Shown: one piece after another, positions 7,981 to 13,681 of the stretch | Position numbering within the stretch: the stretch's first letter is position 1 | Layout: each line of letters begins with the position of its first letter | NCBI GenBank assembly: GCA_028282485.1 | Contig: JANQHU010000023.1 | Span: 1 to 13,681 of the forward strand | Source of the DNA: Bacillota bacterium | Lineage (GTDB): Bacteria > Bacillota > UBA4882 > UBA8346 | Length of the DNA stretch: 13,681 bases | Direction: 5' to 3' | Notes under the pieces: generated by a model | The model's database searches: none | Told to the model about the DNA's origin: nothing | What the model saw: only the letters and a program-made list of their open reading frames with translations | Translations under genes and position numbers: made by a program

Positions 7981-9198
7981 ATGATTAGTAGTACTATTTT
8001 TAAGCAACCCCCTCCAGTTGGTCAATCAAAAAAACCATTTAATGGAGGAATAAAATCAGGTTCGCTTCAAAAGTTGAACCAAGCTTCTAGAAGGAGCGAT
8101 TCTCCGGGTGGTGATGTAGTTACCTTCAGCCCGGCAGCCAAAGCCAGAATGGCTAAAAGCCGACAACCATCTTTTACAGGAAATCCTCAAAAATTAGCAG
8201 AATTTTTACAAAGCGTAACCAGATATGTTGACGATGAAACAGGGCAACCCAAACCCGAGGAAGCGGTTCAACATATCAAGGACTTACTTCAAGAAAAAAT
8301 TGCAAATACCCCAGCGGGAGAGCCGCTCATATTTGCACTGCCCGCTTTTCCTTTCAAATCACCGTCGCCAGAAAAAACAATCTCAAGAGAACCGGATGGA
8401 GCGGAAGCAGAAAGTGTTAAATTTTTAAAAGGTTTAGTTGATAAAATGGAAGCAGCCTATGAAGATAAAATTCAGTTAAAAATATATTCTGACGGCATCT
8501 TTTTTGCGCCTATTAAAGGAGTCCCTCTTACAGAGGTTACTAATTATTCAGATAAATTAAGAGCAATGATTGGCAAAGATAATCCAAAGATTAAATTAAA
8601 TTCTTTAGACAAAATATTCCCCGATAATTACCAAGAAAAAGCAGCAGAAATTGTAGAAAAATACGGACTGCCATTAGCAGAAATAAAAAAGCAGATTAAA
8701 GATAAGGTTGGTTTAATAAATAATCAATTTAACCATGTTCATAGATTTTATTCTGAAGAACTAAAAGGCATATCTCCCAATTTTAGCTTAAATAAAATAA
8801 AAAAACTTGGTAAAGAATGGGCTTATAAGGTAATCTGGGCTGCAGGCGCATTGAATAACTGGCTAAAGGATGAAGAACCAAATGCAGTAAGATTATCGGT
8901 TCATCCTCAGGCTAAGAATTCAAGTAAAATATATATTCCTTTAAATCCTCTCGGTCAAAATACAACACCGTGGCATAGTACTTTGGTATATGGTGATGAT
9001 TATAAATTAAGAGTGGAGAGACCTCCTGACGGGAGTAGGTCCAAAGTTTTTATGAAAGCTAAAGAGGCACGAGATCAAGGGATTACGGAGGTAATAACAG
9101 ACGAAAATGGTAATCCTTTTGCTCTGAAGGCTCCGGCTGGTCATGAAATTAAACTTCCAGATTACGCAAAAACCCATCAACCCCCGGGGTTAAATTAG
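7981..9198 (+). CDS. DIT1/PvcA-family isonitrile (isocyanide) synthase with N-terminal extension
   Basis: 405 residues. Residues ~110-355 carry the DIT1/PvcA (IsnA) signature: LPAFPFKS (120-127), PDGAEAE (138-144), YSDGIFF (169-175), VRLSVHPQ (303-310) and TPWH (329-332). Known members convert the amino group of an amino acid, usually Tyr or Trp, to an isonitrile using ribulose-5-phosphate; fungal DIT1 makes a formyl-tyrosine precursor. The substrate here cannot be read from the sequence. The first ~110 residues are extra: a polar leader with KPFNGG, then DVVTFSPAAKARM, a motif like the D-x-V-x-(L/F)-S-x-x-A ends of flagellar and secreted proteins. The usual partner, a PvcB/IsnB Fe(II)/2-oxoglutarate oxygenase, is absent from the window. 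AAAGG lies 14 bases before the ATG, a long spacing. A promoter precedes the gene and a hairpin terminator follows. I am sure of the family and unsure of the product. Confidence 0.88.
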   Translation: MISSTIFKQPPPVGQSKKPFNGGIKSGSLQKLNQASRRSDSPGGDVVTFSPAAKARMAKSRQPSFTGNPQKLAEFLQSVTRYVDDETGQPKPEEAVQHIKDLLQEKIANTPAGEPLIFALPAFPFKSPSPEKTISREPDGAEAESVKFLKGLVDKMEAAYEDKIQLKIYSDGIFFAPIKGVPLTEVTNYSDKLRAMIGKDNPKIKLNSLDKIFPDNYQEKAAEIVEKYGLPLAEIKKQIKDKVGLINNQFNHVHRFYSEELKGISPNFSLNKIKKLGKEWAYKVIWAAGALNNWLKDEEPNAVRLSVHPQAKNSSKIYIPLNPLGQNTTPWHSTLVYGDDYKLRVERPPDGSRSKVFMKAKEARDQGITEVITDENGNPFALKAPAGHEIKLPDYAKTHQPPGLN

Positions 9199-9240
9199 GT
9201 TATATTTTGATAGAGAAAAACCTTGATAATTGAGTTAGTT

Positions 9241-9293
9241 AAAAAATAGAAGTGATGAAACTACATTTTTGTTCTCATGCTTCTATTTTTTTT
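9241..9293 (+). terminator. Hairpin terminator after the isonitrile synthase, plausibly bidirectional
   Basis: AAAAAATAGAAG (9241-9252) is fully complementary to CTTCTATTTTTT (9280-9291). The stem is extended inward by TGA/TCA pairing around a small bulge. It is followed by more T residues on the + strand, and its left arm gives a U-tract on the minus strand. It sits about 40 bases after the stop codon of the isonitrile synthase. Read leftward, it would end the candidate minus-strand RNA that starts near 9372. Confidence 0.75.
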
Positions 9294-9372
9294 GTCCACT
9301 AGGTGCTAGTTGCTACTATAAAGCAAAAGGTTTATCGTTAATTGGCGTCTTCCCTTAAAATTAACCTTGCTC
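9241..9372 (-). ncRNA. Candidate small RNA of about 130 nt on the minus strand
   Basis: This is inferred from a well-spaced minus-strand promoter (9379-9407), a hairpin with a U-tract about 80-130 bases downstream, and no convincing open reading frame between them. The transcript would contain a 7-bp stem from plus-strand GTTAATT (9337-9343) and AATTAAC (9359-9365) near its 5' end. No known RNA family is recognised. It could instead be a chance promoter-terminator pair in AT-rich intergenic DNA. Its 3' part would be antisense to the 3' end of the isonitrile synthase transcript. Confidence 0.3.
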
Positions 9373-9378
9373 AACTTC

Positions 9379-9407
9379 ATTATAGGGTATAAAACGTATT
9401 TTGTAAA
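9379..9407 (-). promoter_or_regulatory. Minus-strand sigma70-type promoter
   Basis: Read on the minus strand, TTTACA (plus positions 9402-9407) and a perfect TATAAT (plus 9379-9384) are exactly 17 bases apart, five of six and six of six matches. Transcription would run leftward from about 9372 into the hairpin at 9293-9241. No gene of convincing length lies downstream on that strand. Confidence 0.5.
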
Positions 9408-9440
9408 CAGTTCATAATAAAAAATTTGTGTTTTTAATTA

Positions 9441-9470
9441 TTGCTAGTTGGATTATTTTTAAGATATAAT
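9441..9470 (+). promoter_or_regulatory. Promoter for the decayed AAA-like/DUF1703 gene
   Basis: TTGCTA (9441-9446, four of six) and a perfect TATAAT (9465-9470) are 18 bases apart. Transcription would start near 9477, leaving almost no leader before the ATG at 9481. This favours the downstream ATG at 9520, which has GGAGAA at 9502-9507. Confidence 0.55.
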
Positions 9471-9519
9471 ACTATTAACAATGAATTATAAAGTATACTA
9501 TTTGGAGAAATATTTAAAA

Positions 9520-10416
9520 ATGAGCGCAAAAAAGAAATTACCTCTTGGAGGCAGTGATTTTCAGAGGATTATTAAAGATGGCTATTATTTTATTGATAAA
9601 AGTTTGTTAATCAAAGAAATAATTAGCGACGGCAGTGAGGTTATTTTACTCCCCCGGCCGCGGCGGTTTGGGAAGACCCTAAATATGAGTATGTTAAAGT
9701 ATTTTTTTGAACGACAACCAGATGGGAGTAATAGTCGGGAGCTTTTTCAGGGGTTAAAGATCTGGAGGGAGGCTGATTGTCGGGCCTACTGTGGGGAATA
9801 CCCGATAATTTTTTTAACCTTTAAAGATGTGAAGATGATGGAATATCCAGAGACTTTTAGAAAGCTTAAAAAGTTAATCAGCGAAATCTTTCAGCAAAAT
9901 TTTTTCTTGCTGGAGAGTGGTGCGTTAAATGAGTACGACACCCCCATTCAAAGTGCTTATCAATATGGGTATTTTAAAGAAATGATGCTTTTTATCAGAA
10001 ATTTACTTTGCGGTGGTTTGAAGGATAATCAATATTTGGAAAAAGGGATTCTCACTGGAATTTTAAAAGTGGCGAAGGAAAGTATCTTTTCGGGGTTGAA
10101 TAACCTTAATGTAGCGACAATATTAGATATCGAATATAGCCAATTGAAAAACCAGTTTTTGAAAATATCGTTTACCGAAAGGAGTTTGTGGTGAAAACCT
10201 TGAGAGCCGACAAACAAGACGGGTTATATTTTTGAGTTTAAAAAAGTGGAGTCGGGTGAAGGAGAGGATCTAGAAAAGTGTGCGGTAGTGGCTTTAGAGC
10301 AGATTCGAACTAAAGAGTATGCGAGCGAACTAAGAGAACGGGGCGTGACGGAGATTTTAGAAATTGGGGTGGTTTTTGAAGGTAAGAAAGTTTTACTGCG
10401 GTGGCTGCAAGGATGA
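9520..10416 (+). pseudogene. Decayed AAA-ATPase-like / DUF1703 (PD-(D/E)XK) protein
   Basis: The N-terminus is typical of the AAA-ATPase-like family: LPLGGSDFQRIIKDGYYFIDKS, then RPRRFGKTLNMSML, a P-loop region, and IFLTFKDVK. At about 9933, LLESGALN runs straight into EYDTPIQSAY, so the stretch that normally holds the Walker B strand (usually LIDEYD) is missing, by my estimate some 60 residues. TGILKVAKESIFSGLNNL and TILDIEYS follow, then the frame ends at TGA 10192-10194. A second stop is at 10201-10203. The DUF1703 nuclease end resumes at 10222 with GYIFEFKKVE and continues to FEGKKVLLRW and TGA at 10414. A residual LRADKQDG in another frame joins GYIFEF if one G is removed from the GGG at 10221-10223. 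Intact relatives are longer, and the catalytic Asp region is not visible. ATG 9520 is preferred over 9481 because of its ribosome binding site. The product is almost certainly non-functional; short truncated expression remains possible. Confidence 0.8.
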
Positions 10417-10422
10417 GGTGAT

Positions 10423-10457
10423 AATTAACAAAATTTTTTACTAACTGGCTGTTAATT
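10423..10457. promoter_or_regulatory. Inverted repeat upstream of jetA, possible operator
   Basis: AATTAACA (10423-10430) and TGTTAATT (10450-10457) are perfect 8-bp inverted arms with a 19-base spacer. The right arm covers the position of the -35 element of the proposed jetA promoter, where a repressor could act. It is too far from the upstream fragment and lacks the form of a terminator. A/T-rich arms make chance pairing a real alternative. Confidence 0.35.
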
Positions 10458-10478
10458 TTTTAAAAATTTTGCTAAAAT
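10450..10478 (+). promoter_or_regulatory. Candidate extended -10 promoter for the jet operon
   Basis: TGCTAAAAT (10470-10478) matches the extended -10 form TGnTAnnnT-like, with TAAAAT as the -10 hexamer. The -35 position at 10450-10455 (TGTTAA) is weak, as expected when an extended -10 is present. It lies about 50 bases before the jetA ATG, in the only non-coding gap ahead of the operon. Confidence 0.4.
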
Positions 10479-10526
10479 GTTATTTAGGGTGCAAAAAATA
10501 TTTTTGGAAGGTTGTTGACAGTAATT

Positions 10527-12002
10527 ATGGAGCTTAACCCACAAAGTTTAAAGCCGATTAAAGAAGTTAAATATTTAACTGCGGAGAATTGCCGACGGTA
10601 TCGGGCTATTTTACGGTATTTTTATCTGCAGTACGAAAAGTTTGAGTATCGGATGTATCAGGAACAAGTCTCTAATGCCTTGCGTCAGAATCCACTTTTT
10701 GTAAATTATAGTTTAGCAGAATGTGAACAAGATTTTCAGATGTTAGTGGAATGGGGTAATCTTTTACCCCTACAGGATACTTCTCGAGCCGCTACAGTGG
10801 AGGAGTTTAAAAACAAGCAGTTTCGTTACCAATTATCGGAGTTTTCAGTGGAAATTGAACGGTTGACCATTAAACTGGAAAATTTGTTGGTGGAAGGGGC
10901 TTCCTTAGAACCAACTTTATTTGAACGGCTAAAACATGCTGTACTAAAAGCAAATAGCCTCTTAACCGTAGATTTAAAAGAAGTTGGGGCCTGGTGGGCG
11001 GACTTGAATGCTGATTTTAAACGTTTGAATCAGAATTATCAGGACTATATTCGGAGTTTTTATAGCTTAAAAGCCGAAGAACGAATGAAAACCAAAGAAT
11101 TTATTGTTTATAAGGATGCTTTAATCAGTTATTTAAAGGAGTTTGTGATAGAATTACAAAAAAACGCCACAGTAATTGAAGAGATTTTGCTAAAGTTAAC
11201 TGCTGCTGTTCAGAAAAAAGTTATAGAACGGGTTTTAGAATATGAATTATCAATTCCCCGGTTGGGTAATGAAGTAACCGAAAGAGAATTGTATGAAAAT
11301 ATTGCCGGGCGATGGCAGAGCTTGCAAAACTGGTTTTTAGGCCAAGCTTCTTCAGAGAGCGAATCCGCACGAGTGATGAAGATAACTAACAATATTGTCC
11401 AACAGGTAACCCGTTATGCTGCGGAGATTGCCGAGAATTATTATAGCGCTGCTAATCGGAAGGAAGATTATAAAAAAATCTGTGGTTTGTTTTTAGAATG
11501 TCCGAATATGGAAGAGGCTCATCGATTATCAGCCCTAGTTTTTGGGATTTTTAATACTTGTCATTTACAAGGGAAGCTGAGTCGGGAAACCGAGAGTTTT
11601 AACAGCAGTATTTATGAAGAGAAACCCGAGCAAATTGTAATTAAACCCCGGCTCCGAACTTACCGGGAGAAGACCCCCCGGACAGCTATTGTTGATAAAA
11701 AAGCCCAGAAACAACAGGCTCTAGCTCAATATTTAGAGAGTCTTGCCATGGAAAAAAATATTATTGAAAGTTACATTGAGAATCAAGTCTTAGAAGTGGC
11801 CCGACTGCCGCGGCTTTCAATTTGTGTCCGGCGTACTTTGTTAAAATGGATTAGTAGAGCGGGTAGTACCCCGGATCAAAAAGCACAGACGGAAGAGGGC
11901 CGAGGTTTCACTTTATATTGGCCGGAACCAAAAAAGTATTGTAACCTTGATTGTGAAGATGGCCAAATGAAATTACCAGCCTATCAATTGATTTTTGAAT
12001 AA
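10527..12002 (+). CDS. jetA: Wadjet JetA, kleisin-like subunit (DUF2397/TIGR02677)
   Basis: 491 residues from ATG 10527. The N-terminus is diagnostic: VKYLTAENCRRYRAILRYFY (residues 14-33), then LVEWGNLL (73-80) and AATVEEFKNKQFRYQLSEF (88-106), a winged-helix-like module. The middle is long helices, and the C-terminus has a second winged-helix-like part ending in RRTLLKWI and GFTLYWPEP. In Wadjet systems JetA is the kleisin (MukF-like) that bridges the JetC heads and binds JetB, forming a motor that recognises and processes small circular DNA. GGAAGG (10506-10511) is 15 bases before this ATG; TTG codons at 10512 and 10515 are nearer but are poor starts. It is first in the jetABC order, 43 bases before the jetB ATG. 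The type II assignment rests on the DUF2397/DUF2398 pairing. Confidence 0.92.
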   Translation: MELNPQSLKPIKEVKYLTAENCRRYRAILRYFYLQYEKFEYRMYQEQVSNALRQNPLFVNYSLAECEQDFQMLVEWGNLLPLQDTSRAATVEEFKNKQFRYQLSEFSVEIERLTIKLENLLVEGASLEPTLFERLKHAVLKANSLLTVDLKEVGAWWADLNADFKRLNQNYQDYIRSFYSLKAEERMKTKEFIVYKDALISYLKEFVIELQKNATVIEEILLKLTAAVQKKVIERVLEYELSIPRLGNEVTERELYENIAGRWQSLQNWFLGQASSESESARVMKITNNIVQQVTRYAAEIAENYYSAANRKEDYKKICGLFLECPNMEEAHRLSALVFGIFNTCHLQGKLSRETESFNSSIYEEKPEQIVIKPRLRTYREKTPRTAIVDKKAQKQQALAQYLESLAMEKNIIESYIENQVLEVARLPRLSICVRRTLLKWISRAGSTPDQKAQTEEGRGFTLYWPEPKKYCNLDCEDGQMKLPAYQLIFE

Positions 12003-12045
12003 ATAGGTAAAATTTTTCGGAAATAAGGAGTTGACAGAGCAAGCA

Positions 12046-13188
12046 ATGCGGGAATTAGAATTACTTTTAGAAAATTTTTGGATTGTCAAGGAGCAGAATC
12101 GGGAAGCTTATTTTCGGTTGAAAGATGCCAGTAAACAAGTAAAGCATTTTGTGGCAGAAAAATTAGGCTATCATTTGCAAATTAACCCCTATTTAATTAA
12201 ATTGGAGAAAATCCCGGGAAAAGCTGAAGGGTGGATGGGAATTAAGGATTTTGACGAAAAGCTGGATTATGCTTTTTTATGCTTATTATTAGTTTTTTTA
12301 GAAGAGAAGAGTGCAGGACAACAGTTTGTCTTATCCGAGATTACTGAGTTTATTCAGGCGGTTTTTCCGGGGGCTGAGAAAGTTGACTGGACCCTGTTTC
12401 GACAGCGGCGTTCCCTGGTGAAAGTGTTAAAATTTGCCGCAGAATTGGGGTTAATAAAGCTTGATGACGGGGATGCCGCCCGGTTTAGCGAGGCGGTTGA
12501 AACGGAAGTTTTGTACCAAAGCACCGGGTTATCCCGTTATTTTGTCCGTAATTTTACCAGTGATATTACCAATTATCATTCGGCAGCAGATATTGAACAA
12601 GGGGAATGGTTGGATTTGGACCAAGACCGGGGGCGAGTCCGGCGGAACCGGGTCTATCGTCGTTTGATATTTTCGCCCGTGGTTTATGCAGAAGGAGCCG
12701 AGGATCCAGATTTTTTGTATATTAAAAACTATCGGAATATGTTGCAAAAAGATCTTGCCGAGGTGTTGGATAGTGAATTACAGGTCCACAAAAATACTGC
12801 TTTCGTCTTATTAAATCCTGAGAAACATTATAAAGAAGTCTTTCCCGGAAAAAAAGCGATTGCGGACATTGTTTTGCAAGTTAATGCTTTGATTCGCCAA
12901 AAGGAAAGGAGCGGGGAATTAACGCGCAATGCCGATGACCGAATTCTGCTGTCCCGAACCAGCTTCGAAAAGATTATTGAGACTTGCCGCGCTCAAAAAG
13001 CGGCTGGTTGGAGTAAAGAGTATCGGGAAATATCCAGTAGTAAACTTTATGTGGAAGTAATCGCCTATATGAAACGATTTAATTTAATTACCACGGATCA
13101 ATTAGAACACGAGATCGCGATTATGCCTGCGGCGGCGAAGCTTGTAGGAGATTACCCATCCGATTTTGTGGGTGGCGGGTCCAAATAA
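12046..13188 (+). CDS. jetB: Wadjet JetB, KITE-like subunit (DUF2398/TIGR02678)
   Basis: 380 residues from ATG 12046. Family features in order are LLLENFWIVKEQNREAY (6-22), FVAEKLGYHL (35-44), IKLEKIPG (51-58), DYAFLCLLLVFLEEK (74-88), FVLSEITEFI (94-103), VDWTLFRQRRSLVKVLKFAAELGLI (113-137), DGD (141-143), EVLYQSTGLSRYFVRNF (154-170), and the C-terminal FNLITTDQ region. The length is typical of the family. JetB is the MukE-like winged-helix partner of the JetA kleisin and JetC. AAGGAG (12025-12030) ends 15 bases before the ATG. The TTG at 12031 touches the site and is unlikely as a start. The ATG lies 43 bases after the jetA stop, and 39 bases separate jetB from jetC, so this is a tight operon. 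Confidence 0.92.
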   Translation: MRELELLLENFWIVKEQNREAYFRLKDASKQVKHFVAEKLGYHLQINPYLIKLEKIPGKAEGWMGIKDFDEKLDYAFLCLLLVFLEEKSAGQQFVLSEITEFIQAVFPGAEKVDWTLFRQRRSLVKVLKFAAELGLIKLDDGDAARFSEAVETEVLYQSTGLSRYFVRNFTSDITNYHSAADIEQGEWLDLDQDRGRVRRNRVYRRLIFSPVVYAEGAEDPDFLYIKNYRNMLQKDLAEVLDSELQVHKNTAFVLLNPEKHYKEVFPGKKAIADIVLQVNALIRQKERSGELTRNADDRILLSRTSFEKIIETCRAQKAAGWSKEYREISSSKLYVEVIAYMKRFNLITTDQLEHEIAIMPAAAKLVGDYPSDFVGGGSK

Positions 13189-13217
13189 TAATTTTAGCAA
13201 TAAATTTGCAGGAAAAA

Positions 13218-13223
13218 GAGGAG
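13218..13223 (+). promoter_or_regulatory. Ribosome binding site of jetC
   Basis: GAGGAG lies 4 bases before the GTG at 13228 and 10 before the in-frame TTG at 13234. Either could be the start. The ATG at 13224 is out of frame and closes after 11 codons. Confidence 0.6.
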
Positions 13224-13227
13224 ATGG

Positions 13228-13681
13228 GTGAGTTTGAGTGGGGAAACAAAATTAACTAAAGAACGATGGTTAATTAACCGTATTGGGTTAATTAATTTTT
13301 GGTATTATGATGAGGAAGAGTTTAGTTTTTGTGATGGTCGACTACTGCTAAGAGGAACCAATGGCTCCGGAAAATCGGTGACCATGCAGAGTTTTATCCC
13401 GTTATTATTAGATGGCAATAAAAGCCCGGAGCGCTTGGATCCTTTTGGTTCCCGAGCCCGAAAATTGGAGAACTATTTGTTAGGGGAAGATGAGAAGGGG
13501 AAAGAGGAGAGTACGGGTTATCTGTACATGGAGTTTACTAAACCCCAAATTGGACATTATTTAACTATTGGGATGGGTTTACGGGCGAAAAGAGGAAAAA
13601 GTATCGATTTTTGGGGGTTTGCCTTAACCGATGGCCGAAGGATTGGCCGAGATTTTCGCCTTTATAAAGAAGTCGGAGAAA
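13228..13681 (+). CDS. jetC: Wadjet JetC, SMC-like ATPase (TIGR02680), N-terminal part only
   Basis: The frame is open to the right edge, giving about 151 residues of a protein normally well over 1000. From GTG 13228 it reads VSLSGETKLTKERW, then INRIGLINFWYYDEEEF, LLLRGTNGSGKSVTMQSF with the Walker A motif GTNGSGKS at residues 43-50 (13354-13377), then PLLLDGNKSPERLDPFGSRA, a signature of TIGR02680. This is the N-terminal half of the ATPase head. The coiled-coil arms, hinge and C-terminal head with Walker B lie outside the window. In Wadjets JetC is the MukB-like motor that extrudes DNA loops using ATP. The TTG at 13234 has better spacing from the ribosome binding site and is an alternative start. 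The nuclease subunit jetD is expected further right. Confidence 0.95.
   Translation, partial: MSLSGETKLTKERWLINRIGLINFWYYDEEEFSFCDGRLLLRGTNGSGKSVTMQSFIPLLLDGNKSPERLDPFGSRARKLENYLLGEDEKGKEESTGYLYMEFTKPQIGHYLTIGMGLRAKRGKSIDFWGFALTDGRRIGRDFRLYKEVGE

Noticed and set aside
8225..8428. 67-residue frame inside the isonitrile synthase
   Set aside because: It is out of frame inside a strongly recognised gene, with no ribosome binding site or family likeness.
12031..12053. TTGACA at 12031 (and 10515) as an internal promoter -35 box
   Set aside because: No -10 element of reasonable quality lies about 17 bases downstream of either copy.
12461..12747. Overlapping frames of 68 and 72 residues in jetB on both strands
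   Set aside because: They are shadows of jetB, which has a clear family match across the whole stretch.
13224..13259. ATG at 13224 as the jetC start
   Set aside because: It is out of frame with the Walker A-bearing sequence and stops after 11 codons.
1..13681. CRISPR arrays, tRNA or rRNA genes, insertion sequences
   Set aside because: I saw no regularly spaced repeats, cloverleaf-like segments, transposase motifs or terminal repeats anywhere in the window.

Overview
The window reads as AT-rich bacterial DNA with all convincing genes on the + strand. It uses strong purine-rich ribosome binding sites and ATG/GTG/TTG starts. This fits a low-GC bacterium, Bacillota-like or an uncultured lineage, but nothing here fixes the taxon: no rRNA or tRNA was seen.

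Bases 1-7825 hold an apparent operon of three consecutive large paralogous genes of about 820-890 codons. The products are mostly helical and polar, and I recognise no family. They share a conserved core and a low-complexity N-terminus. The first gene is 5'-incomplete: its frame is open to base 1, and its first 208 bases form a near-perfect inverted repeat whose left arm touches the window edge. Tandem duplication is the simplest origin of the trio.

Bases 7826-9300 hold a promoter, a gene for a DIT1/PvcA-type isonitrile (isocyanide) synthase with an unusual ~110-residue N-terminal extension, and a hairpin terminator that could work in both directions. Between about 9372 and 9241 the minus strand has a good promoter leading into that hairpin, a candidate small RNA.

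Bases 9441-10416 hold a promoter and a decayed AAA-ATPase-like/DUF1703 (PD-(D/E)XK) gene. It has lost its Walker B strand and is broken before the C-terminal nuclease piece.

From about 10420 to the right edge lies a Wadjet-type plasmid-defence operon in the order jetA (DUF2397/TIGR02677, kleisin-like), jetB (DUF2398/TIGR02678, KITE-like) and jetC (TIGR02680, SMC-like ATPase, cut off by the window end). The family set corresponds to Wadjet type II. In known Wadjets JetABC is an SMC motor that extrudes DNA loops, and JetD is the nuclease that cuts small circular DNA. jetD is expected past the right edge and is not visible. This block is visibly richer in G+C than the left half, consistent with a defence cassette inserted next to unrelated genes.

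The least explained parts are the three-paralog operon, the short N-terminal motifs it appears to share with the isonitrile synthase, and the possible antisense RNA between the two halves.
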